From contig BDDC01000181.1 in NCBI GenBank assembly GCA_001662425.1, positions 1 through 64,000 on the forward strand: a DNA stretch of 64,000 nt, written 5' to 3'. Of the stretch, positions 12,117-21,740 are shown one piece after another (within the stretch, counting starts at the first letter, position 1; each line of letters opens with the position of its first letter). The notes below the pieces were generated by a model, which did not search any database, was not told where the DNA came from, and saw nothing but the letters and a program-made list of their open reading frames with translations. The DNA comes from Chlamydomonas sphaeroides (lineage: Eukaryota > Chlorophyta > Chlorophyceae > Chlamydomonadales > Chlamydomonadaceae). Made by a program: the position numbers and the translations under genes.

Positions 12117-12171
12117 CTGGGTGGCCTCTTTTGGGGGCGAGCCATGCACCCATGCGCAGCTGGGGAGGTTT
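12117..12171 (+). repeat. Dispersed repeat copy 2
   Basis: Contains the core ggtggcctcttttgggggcg then agccatgcacccatgcgcag, and continues gctggggaggtttc as in the copy at 61.06 kb. Confidence 0.8.
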
Positions 12172-12804
12172 CTTTGAGCTCACGCCGGTTGGGGCCCGTC
12201 CGTCTCCGGCCCATCCCGGCATATGCCGCTGGCAGCACGCTGGCGTGCCCGTGGCGATCGGTCGGCGCGCGGCCTCGTGGTGGCAGACGGTCTTAAGGAC
12301 GTGCATCAGCTTATGTCACAATCAAGTGCAGGAGAGAGTCTCTTCCCTGGTCAGCGTACCTGCGAACGGCTGTGTACGCTACGTCACACGCAACTTGCCG
12401 CTGTCTCGAAGCCAAAGGCCCGTAGCTCCGTACCGTACGGCAGCCAGCAGCCGTGTCAAACCGCGTGGCGCGCGCCAGCTACCCGCCCAGTCCCGCAGCC
12501 GCACTGCCACCACAGGGGCTTGCGACACCATGCAGCCGAGCGGACACGGCGCAGCGTGTGTCCGCCCTCCGCCGCCTGCGACGTCACAAAATGGAGAACG
12601 CAGCGCAGGTACGCAGGCGCGCCACGCGCGCACACACGCGTATGCGGCTTGGCGCTCGGCCGGTTTCGCAATGCTATGAACAGCTGCAGGGCCGTCCTCT
12701 CAGCGCCCTCGACCGCCAGCGCACACTCCATTCAAGCGCCCCGAGCGCAGAGCGCACCCCCACAGTGATGGCCACCGGCACCCTCCGCTGCACAGCCCAC
12801 GGCT

Positions 12805-12995
12805 GGCGTCATTGCAAACCTGTCCCAGCTGCGCATGGGTAATGATAAACTAGAACGAAGTCAAAAAAGGAGTATCTGTAACCTGCGAAAACGTGAATTC
12901 ATGGGTGCATGGCTCTCCCCGAAGACAGGCCGCCCAGACCAGACCGCGCGGTCGGTCATAACGCGGTCATCTCGCTGCGGCGTTATTGCAAACCT
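12805..12995 (-). mobile_element. Short non-autonomous copy of the repeat flanked by 17-bp direct repeats
   Basis: The repeat core runs from 12822 to about 12978 in the reverse orientation (cctgtcccagctgcgcatggg ... ggtcataacgcggtc). It is flanked by ggcgtcattgcaaacct (12805-12821) and ggcgttattgcaaacct (12979-12995), one mismatch in 17. This looks like a target-site duplication. A 59-bp insertion at 12841-12899 interrupts it. Confidence 0.6.
12834..12906. mobile_element. 59-bp nested insertion with 7-bp target duplication
   Basis: The sequence 12841-12899 (starts aatgataaactag, ends aaacgtgaatt) is flanked by catgggt on both sides (12834-12840, 12900-12906). It is absent from the other copies of the host repeat. 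Its reverse complement shares tttgacttcgttctag and ttatcat with 34353-34391. No clear terminal inverted repeats are visible. Confidence 0.55.
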
Positions 12996-13416
12996 CGCAC
13001 ACGCCCAGATAGACCGGCCGGTTCCTCGGAGGCAAGCTGAGCTGGTGCCAGCGCGCCTCGGCTCGCCCCGCCCGTCGCAACCGCCACTGTGCAGCAACCC
13101 CAGATAGACGCCCTCGCGCTGCAGCGCAGCCGTGACCCGCTCATGACCGGCATGTGTAGCCCTGCGCGCACTGCGCCCACCAGGGAGCGCGCATGCAGTC
13201 CTGGCCATCGCCACGCCTTCACACGTGCCTCCGGCAGGCCGCCCACTGCCGCCCACTGCCACCCACCGCCGCCCACTGCCACCCTCAAGGCTGCTCGCCT
13301 AGGACGAACATGCCGCGCCGGCGGCCCCCAGCGCCGACTGTGCGCCTATCCAGGTATCCCCCACGGTAGGTGTCCGCAGCGCGCCACTCAGCCCCACCAG
13401 CGCCAGGCGATGACCA

Positions 13417-13575
13417 TCACACCCAACGCAGCGGCGCACCTGGCATGCCAAGCACCGCACCCTCCGCCGCCGTCGTCGTGGCAGCGGCCGCCGCCGCCTC
13501 TGCGACCGACGCCAGGACCTGCTCCTCCGCCGGCAGGCAGCCGACTTCGGCGCGCAGCTCGCGGGCCACGTCCCG

Positions 13576-13607
<32 letters not shown>

Positions 13608-13846
13608 TACCGCAGGCTGCGGGCTTTGGCATCGAGGAGTAGCTGGTCAGGCGGGCGGACGTGGGATGGCCCGGCGGAAGCAGCGGCGAGCCGGGGCCCC
13701 CAGCGGCGGCTGTGACGCTCCCGTAAGCCCGGCCGGGCAGGTGGCGGCTGAGGCCGTGGCTGCCAGCGCCTTCGGCGGCGCCGCCCGTGCCGCCACCGGC
13801 CATCGAGCGCGCCCAGCCGCCGTCCTGGCTGCCGCGGCCCTCGGCC

Positions 13847-13886
<40 letters not shown>

Positions 13887-16800
13887 GATGCGATCGGCCA
13901 TAGCGAGCGTAAAGCTCGGCCGTCAGGCGCGTCGACGTCCCTGACGTCACCTCGCGGCCGGATCCGGATCCAGGTCTGGGTCCGGTGCCTGCTGAGCTCC
14001 CGGTGCCGCCGCCGCCGCCGCCATGCCGGCCCAGCGGCGAAGACACGTACCCGCCGCCGCCGGTGCCGCCGCCGCCGCCGGGGCTAAGCAGCACGCGCGG
14101 TGTTGAGCTGGCATTGCATGGTTGCAGTGGCATGGCTGGCAGCGTGATTGTGTACGGCGCAGCGGGACCAGCGCCCCAGCCGGGGACGGCGGCGGAGGTC
14201 CTGCCGGGAACGGGGCTGGGCGGCGCGGCTGGCGGGTCGGGTGGCGGCTGCGGTGCGACGCGGCTGCTGCTGCAGCTGCCCGCGCCGCTGACGCGCGGCG
14301 AGCGGCCCTCTCGGAGCAGCGAGGCGCTGGGGCTCAGCAGGCGGGGGCTGAGCGTGGTGGAAACCTGCGAGGCGTGGCGTGACGTGGCGTGATGAACGGG
14401 GTGATGAGCAAGGATCAGCGCGCAGGTGCTATGGGCGGGTTGCGGGGCAGCCGAACGAGGGCAAGGGCGCGGGCCTAGCCGCTGATGAGTCCACTTGCTC
14501 AGTGGCGGCATCTAGAGGGAGGACAGCCAGGGCCACCGCAGCCCTACCAGTGAGGGGCTGCCGGGGCTGTCGGGCGGCAGCGCCAGTGGCAGCAGCGCCG
14601 TCGAGGGGCAGTGGCCCCGGGGCGAGGCCGGCAGCCAGGCGCCGCGGCCGCCGCAGGGCTGCGAGCCAAACACCTGCGGGGCGTGGTGAGCGGTGGGGCG
14701 GCAGGGGCCTGGCTGGAGCGCAGGGCAGCCGACAGGGGGCCGAGCGAGGCAGACCTTGGGACCAGGGGCCGCCTTGCTGCCCATGCTGCAGCCCGTGTTC
14801 CTTGGGTTTGGGGCGACCTGTGCGGGCTTGCGGCTACACCGGCGGCAGCCATACCTGTGGGGAGCTGGCCCGGCCGTCGGCGCGGGCCTCTGCCAGCGGC
14901 TGCAATGCCCGCGGCAAGGACACCCCGCGCTGCGCGGCCCGGCCGCTGGACTCCTGTGTGGGCGCAGGGCAGGGCAGGGCAGGGTGTGGTCGGCTCGGGG
15001 CGGGGCGGGGGCTGCGGCGGCTGCTTCCCGCAGCGCCGCCCTTTGCGGCCGAAGACCCCGGCTCTGCCGTCATCGCGGACATTCCCGTGCACCTGCGCGG
15101 CCGTTTATTTACTGCAGTGCCGTACAGTGCCGTACAGTGCCGTACCTGGCGCATCAATTGCCGCGGCCCAGGCACAGGCCCCGCAGGCCGATCGGGCGCC
15201 GCCGACCACGTGCTCAATATGCTCTGCCCCCACGGCTGCTGCTCCTCCGCTGCCGCTGCCTCGACGTCTGGCTGGGGCCGCCGCAGCCAGTCGCTTGCGT
15301 GCAGCAGGGGATGGCGCCTGGCGCGGGTCGAGGTCTGCGAAGCCCGCGGCGTGCCTGCCAGCGTCCCTGCCTCAAGACCCAGCTCCTTGGCCTCCCTGGC
15401 CGCGCCGAAGCCGCCGAGCACGTCAGCGGGCCGCACGCTGGCTATGACGTGGACCGGCGCAGAATCCAGGTCTTGCAGGATCTGGATATCGTCAGGGCCG
15501 TACGCGTCGCCGTTAGGGGTTGCCCCGGTTCCGCTTCCGCTGCTTGCGAACGCGCCGTCGTCGTGCCCTCCGGGTGGTGGCCCCGGCGGCGCTCCTGCGG
15601 CGCCGCGCCAGGGGCCCTGCGCAGAGCCCCTGGCTCGCGGCGAGGCCACGGGCGAGGTGGCGGGTGGCTGCTCGTCACGTGGCGAATCGGCGGCGAGCTC
15701 TGATGCCGCCTGCTTTAGGGCCGGGCGCTGCGGGGGGGACGTCGGGTGCATAGGCGCACGGGCGAGGGCGTCAAGGGTCGGGGCTGGCGCGTGGGGGCGG
15801 GGCCGGGCACGCTGGGTCTCCGCAGGGAGGGGCGGATGCTTGTGAGGCAGCACGGCGGCGGCCTCCTGGCTGGATGCAGGAGCCCCACAGTGAGGTCCCA
15901 TACCTGCGGCTTGGCGTGCAGGTCAACACTGAGGCGCTGCCGTTGCAGGAACCGCCGCGCCGGCTCGGCGCCGCGCGCGCCGTGCCCCGCCACCGCGGCG
16001 TCGCCCTCGGCGGCGTCGGCGGCCGCTCTGTGCGGCGGTGGCGGCGGCGGCGCTCCGGCGGCGGCGGGCGCATCGCCCGCGCGGGCGTTGGTCGGCGGCG
16101 TTGGCTGCGGTGCAGGCGGCGTTTCGCAGCGCGAGTCTGCCCGGCGGCTGGCTGGCTGGCTGGCCGGGGCGTCGGCTGCACTGCCCGGCCAAGCCACAGT
16201 CGCAGCCCCCGCAAAGTCACCGCTGGGACGGTGAGTAGGCAGGCCGGTCTCTGGCGGTAAGGCGGCGGTGCTGCTCCGGTCGCCGGTGCCGTCGCTGCTC
16301 CTGCTGCCGCCGCTGCTTCCGCGTCCAGCGCGCCGCTGCGGGGAGGCGCGATCCAGCCATGTGCGGGGTTGGAGCGAGCTTAGCAAAATGGGACACGGTT
16401 GGGAGGGCGGCGGAGCCGAGCGCCGGAGCGAGCTGAGGCCGGGGCTCGGGGCTCGGGGCTCGGGGCCCGGCCTTGCCACCAAAGCCAAAGACGCGGCACG
16501 CGACGGGCGCGGCCGCACGCTGCCGCGATGCCCAGTTGCCGGCCCGGTGCAGCCAGCAAGGCCCTGGCAGCTCACCTGGGGGATGAAGGACATGCCATGG
16601 GTTTGGTGTCGCACGTGCGGCGGGTCGCCGCCAGCGCAGGGGCCTCGCAAGCCGCCGCCGCCGGCCACAGCCGCCGCCGCCGCCACAGCCTGCGGTCCGT
16701 TCTGCACGCCGTCGGCTTGGCGCGGGGTCCTGCCGCCGCCTCCGCTGCCGCCGCCCCGTGCCGCCGCGTCTGCTAGTGCTGGTGGTGCCGCGAGCGCGCC

Positions 16801-17725
16801 GTATGGGCTGCAGGCGTCGAACGAGGAGCGGCCGGGGCTGATGGTGCGGGCGACCTGCGCCAGCGCCTTTGCGAGCACCGCGGCCGAGTTGTCCATGGAG
16901 CGCCTGCCTAAGCCGGGGCTAGCGCCAGGACCAGCGCCGGCTCGGTCGTCGGGGTGGAAGCTGCTGAGGCGCCTCATACTGCGGGCTCTGTAGGCCGCCA
17001 CGGCGCTCGCCTCTTTGGGCGGCGCGGCTGCGCCCTTGTGGCCGCGGCTGCCCTGCGCTCGGTCGCCGTTCTCGAGGCTCGTCGGGGCCTTTCTGGCGGC
17101 ATTCAGAGCTCCCAGCTGGATAGTCGCTCGGTCAGAGAGTTCACAGTCAAGGTCTACGTAGGAGCGCACGCTGCGGTCGTCGGCTGCCGGCGCCGGCGCC
17201 GGCTGCGGCGGCACGGTCGTCGCAGCGTGGCGGCCGTTGGGGCTCTTGGACTTGTCGGCATCCGGCAGGGTGGCGCCGGCTTGGCCGCTGCAGTTGCGGG
17301 ACCTGTCTGAGTCGATGGACCCACCTGAAAGCGCCTAGAAGGGCAAGCAGGAGGCCAACAGTTCGTAGGGAAGGAGCCTCCGTTAAAGCTCGGTGATGTT
17401 CAACAACCCCGGTGGCTGAGCCCCCCAGGGCTGCCCAGGGGCGCCGTCGCCGGAAGTTGGCGGTAACGCTTCTTGCAATCCTTGGCGAAATTCCTGCACC
17501 CACCTTGGCCAAGTCGAGCTTGTCCTTGAGTTTGAGCGAGCGGTGTTGCGAGGAAATGAGCAGGAGCTTCGTGCGCCCGACCTTACGGCCACGACTGTCC
17601 TTATTTTTTGCTACATCGGTATCCGGCTCTGTTAGCGCGTTAAGAACGTGCGGCGAACCCGGTTGCGGCGGGAGCAATGGTTGCCATGTAGGTGGCTCGC
17701 TGGGTGCGCTGGCGCATTGGCCCAT
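13417..17725 (-). CDS. MGQC-family tandem paralog 1 (lineage-specific, likely lipid-anchored)
   Basis: Function unknown. Seven exons all join in phase 0: 17725-17504, 17334-16576, 16335-15904, 15727-15146, 14899-14855, 14673-14548 and 14364-13417, predicting 1037 residues. The N-terminus MGQCASAP offers Gly2 for N-myristoylation and Cys4 for palmitoylation, so a membrane-attached protein is likely (inference). It shares ordered blocks with the neighbouring paralog at 18602-21740: KLKDKLDLAK, ALSG, AVAAYRARSMRRL, RRSMDNSAAVLAKAL, ISPGRS, ASPRGHCP..ALLP and the final-exon start VSTTLSPRLLSPSASLLREG. The rest is Ala/Gly/Pro/Ser-rich with a Gly13 run. No catalytic motif was seen. The many Arg-Ser contexts suggest phosphorylation sites, which is speculative. 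Confidence 0.6.
14243..14381. repeat. Near-identical segment shared with 19004-19142
   Basis: About 138 bp across the start of the last exon and its acceptor differ at only a few positions from paralog 2, while neighbouring exons are highly diverged. Confidence 0.75.
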
Positions 17726-18601
17726 TGACAGATAACTTTTTGAGGACCTAAACCATTCGGGTGTGGCCTCCTGGGCTAGGGCTGTGGCAGCCCTTGCACC
17801 AACTGGAAACAAAGCCCGAACTGGCCCTGTATAAAACGCAGTTGAGAAATCCTTGTACACGGTGCCACTCAGGTGTTCATACTAGCACGTATGTGCTGTC
17901 GGGCGGCGGCACCTTGTGGCGAATACCGCCTAACCGATGCAGTACACGAGCGAGTCCCAGAATCTCAGAAATCGCATTGCGGGAACACGCTGACGCCCTG
18001 GCAATACATGTCGCGGCCAGGATATAGCAGCCGCCAACGGCGCTACACGCCGCGGTGGTTGGGAACGGTATGTCCACGCGTGCCGCCCATAGGAGCTACA
18101 CGACCCGTCGTCCAATGGACGTACCCCCCACGCCCCTGCCGTCGTCGGCCCTTCGGGCGATTGCCACGTGCTGATAACAAGGCCCGCACCGGTACCCATT
18201 ACTTCAGCACGTGACAGCCGCCGCCCAGAAGGTCGAGCGCCCTTGAAAGAGCGCCCAGCAGCGCCCCCCCACCACCACGCAAAACAAACGCGTGTTCGCA
18301 CCGTTCGCTTCTGGCTGCTGCCCGCCCGCAACGCACGCATGCCTTCCTCCTCGCGCGCCGGTCGGCGACTCAGCGTGTAGCGAAGTGACGCCGATAGTGT
18401 CAGAGTGTGGGACCGAGCGCAGGCGGACTCCGCCGGCGCAGCCGCCTGGAGGCCTCTTGGGTCGGCGCATCGGCGCCATCGTCACGTCTCGACGCGATAC
18501 CGCCGAGGCGCGATACCCGGCTGCCCCCTGCCGCCGCGCAGACGCAGTCCGCGGCAACCGCGACGCGGCAACCGCCCCTTCCCTCGTCAGCTGTGCCGCC
18601 G
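17726..18601. other. Intergenic spacer between the two MGQC paralogs
   Basis: This 876-bp stretch must hold the promoter of paralog 1 and the 3' UTR of paralog 2. No gene was recognised, and open frames through it do not join to splice sites. Confidence 0.5.
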
Positions 18602-21600
18602 CTACCAGCGCACAGCACCATCGTGGCTGCGAGCACCCTGCTGCGCCTCGCCGCCGCCCCTCTGCGGCGTGCCGTACCGCCAGGCCGACGCAACCGCCGG
18701 GCGCTGCGATGACGCCGATGCAGGCACACATCGCCCGCCGCTGGCGGCAGCCTCGAGGTTGGAGCCGGTTGCAGGCGACAGGGCTGCGCGACAGCCGCTT
18801 GCGCGGCCCAGCGGCGACGCCATGTAGGCGCAGGCGGCAGTGCTGCAGGAGCAGGAACTGAGCAGCACGCGAGGCATTGCGGCTGCCGTGGGCGCCGCTG
18901 GTGGAGCGAGCGGCGCGGCCGGACCCCGGCCCGGGCCCCAGCCCGGGGCGCCGCTGAAGGGCCCTGCCGCTGCGCCCGGCGCAGAGTCGATAAGCCCTGC
19001 GGCTGGCGGCTGCGGCGCGACGCGGTTGCTGCTGCAGCTGCCCGCGCCGCTGACGCGCGGCGAGCGGCCCTCTCGGAGCAGCGAGGCGCTGGGGCTCAGC
19101 AGGCGGGGGCTGAGCGTGGTGGAAACCTGCGAGGCGTGGCGTGGGTGGTGAGCGAGGTGGAGGGCGCAGGTGTTTTTTGCGGTCATTGGTGGGCAGCGGC
19201 GCGTGGGCCGGTGCGCTGGGCGAGGGTCCACACGTGTGGCGGCACGGTAGGTGCGTAGGGTAGGGCCCGCACGGTGGCTTGGTGCAGGAGGGCGCGCCGC
19301 CAGGGCCGCCGCAGCCCCACCTGTGAGGGGCTGGCTGGTCTGTCGTGTCCGGGGCTGTCGGGAGCCATCGCCATTGGCAGCAGCGCCGGCAAGGGGCAGT
19401 GGCCCCGGGGTGAGGCCGCAAGCGAGGCGCTGCGGCCGCCGGGTGGCTGCGTGGCGCACGTCAATGGCGGCTTGCCTGAAGTGACGGCAGAGGGGCCGGT
19501 GGCGTGAGGGAGGACAGGGCTGGCTGCGCCGCTGCGGCCGCTGAAGCACAGCATGCCACGCCCGTGACTGTACCGGTACGGTGCCCTACCACGCCGCGCC
19601 CCTACCTGATGCATGGGCTGCCGTAGCCCAGGCGCCATCTCTGCCGGCCCCGCGAGCGCAGCAGGCCAAGCCCCGCCCGGGCTGATACCCCACGGCTCCT
19701 CATCCTCGTCCTCCTCCTCACACAGCACAAGCCTCCGGGCCACGGTAGCGACGCCAGCGCCCCGCGCACCGGCAGGCGCGATGATAGCAGCGATGTGGGC
19801 CGGCGCTGGATCCGGATGCCGCACCACCTGCGGTACACTGTCGTACATTATCATGCGGATCGCGCCGGTCCCCGACTCACTATGCCTCGGCACGTCGCGC
19901 GGCAGGCAGGTGGCCGCGACAAGGCCACCACGGCGACACGAGGCGCATGCCTCGACGCTGAGGCTACCCAAGGCGCGCTCCTTGCGTGCACCGGCGCCGG
20001 GCCAGGGGCCAGCGCTCGACTGCTGCGGCGACGTGCAGGCAACGGAGGACACACAGGTCCGAGTCACTCGTCCTGTTATAGATGTCCATGCAATCAGGTG
20101 TACGACACAAGTACGAAAGTACGGCAGCACGGCAAGCGCTACCTTGGGCTGGGCGATGCTGCCGACGACAGCAGCGCCGCCGCCGCAGGCAAGCACCGCC
20201 GCGCCGCAGCCTCCTGCTGCGGTGGTGACGGCTGCATCGCCTGCCACAGCAGAAGGCGGCGCTCCGCCTGCAGCAAGTGCAAGCGCGTCACGCGCCTCCC
20301 CAACACCGGCGTCGGCTTGCAGCTGTGGCGTCGGCGCGGGCGCGGGCGCGGGCGCGACGGTGGCGCCACCAGTAGGCGCCCGTGCAGGGCAGCACAGCAC
20401 GGCGCCGTGGTGTTTGGCGGCGCCGCTGGCGATGCCCTTGGCCGCCCTTGCACCCCAGGCTGTGGGGCAGTCGATGCGTCTCGTCAGCCGGCTAAGCGAT
20501 GGCAGCTGCTCAAGGATGAGCTCAGACAGGAAGGAAGCGTGGTCGCCAGCGTCGCCGTATCCGTCGCCGTCGCCATCGTTGCCGCTGCCGCTGGCCCCAC
20601 CGCCTTCGTTGCAACCATGCCCGCCAGGCCGCTGCAAAGGGCCACCAGACGACGTCAAGCAGTGGACAACCTGTCAACACCGCCGGCGCGCGAGGGTGCT
20701 GGCGACAGACCACACCGAGGCCGTGCTATCCGTCATATCAACGGCATGGTGATTGCGCGCGGCTCCATCGTGCAGCCTAGCCCCCTCGTCGCTGTGACAT
20801 CAAAGTCTCGGTCATGAAGCCCGCCTCAGGGAGCTCACCTTGTGCACGTGTGAGACGTGCTGCTCCGCGCGGTGGGTATGCGGCTGACTGCGCCAAGCGC
20901 CGCCATTGGCGCCGGCTCTCGCCTCCCGATGGACCTCCGCCTGGGCATGGCCCTTGTCGTCGCAACTTCCATGCGGTGCCGGCTTAGCGGCGCCGAGGTT
21001 AACGCTCCCGGCGCCGATGAAGGAGCGGCCGGGGCTGATGATGCGGTTGGCGTGCCCGCCGGAACCTGGCTTGGGCAGAGCAGACAGCTGCAGCGCCTTC
21101 GCGAGCGCCGCAGCCCCGTCGTCCATGGAGCGCCGGACACGGCTGCCGCTGGGGACGGCCGTGTCGTCTGGCTGGAGGCTTTTGAGGCGCAGTAGGGTGC
21201 GGGCTCGGTAGGCGGCGACGGCAGAGCCCTCCCAAGCCGCAGCGCTGTGATGAGCGAAAGGTGCGCTTGCGCCATGGGAACAGTCGCTCGGCACTCCATG
21301 GTCGATAGCTTTGCTCGCCCGCTGGATCCTCGGCATGCCCTCGACATCAGAGTCAAGATGTACTTTTGGCTGGGCAACGCTTGACGCGTGGCGGCAGGTG
21401 CGACTCGTAGTACCGGAAAGTGCCTTCGGTTGTTGGTGGGTTAGTATCAGAAGCTTAGGCACTCTTGGCAATTCATCCTCACCAGCGCCAGGATGAGCTT
21501 GTCTTCGAGCTTCTGCGGAACCGCGCCCCTCCGAGACAAAACATGCCGCATGTGCGCGCGAGAGCCGGAAGCAAGGTCTCCGCTACCGCCATGCGCATGA

Positions 21601-21740
21601 AGTTTGCACGCTGCTTGAGTATATTGATTGTTGGTCTCGTCAAAGGCTTGCGCGGGTGGAGATGGAGAAGGCTGATGGCTGCTGCTGATTGAAGCAAATA
21701 TGTCTCTCGGAACTCTCGGTGCGCTGACACACTGGCCCAT
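18602..21740 (-). CDS. MGQC-family tandem paralog 2
   Basis: Six exons in phase 0: 21740-21483, 21423-20839, 20505-20143, 20022-19606, 19446-19321 and 19126-18602, predicting 757 residues. It starts MGQCVSAP, again compatible with myristoylation plus palmitoylation. Exon order and phases mirror paralog 1; the 126-nt penultimate exon has the same length in both genes, and the 45-nt exon 5 of paralog 1 has no visible counterpart. Conserved pieces are KLEDKLILAL, ALSG, AVAAYRARTLLRLKSLQPDD, RRSMDDGAAALAKAL and IISPGRS. An acidic stretch (CEEEDEDEEPW) is unique to this copy. No known domain was recognised. Exons 3-4 are Ala-rich and their borders are less certain than exons 1, 2, 5 and 6. Confidence 0.55.

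Larger units (their letters stand above)
11803..13416. other. Intergenic, repeat-rich
   Basis: The interval contains the repeat copies at 12117 and 12805-12995, a 24-bp repeat at 12033, and GCCCACTGCC-type tandem units at 13240-13285. No gene was recognised. Part may be 3' UTR of the minus-strand gene that stops at 13417. Confidence 0.5.
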
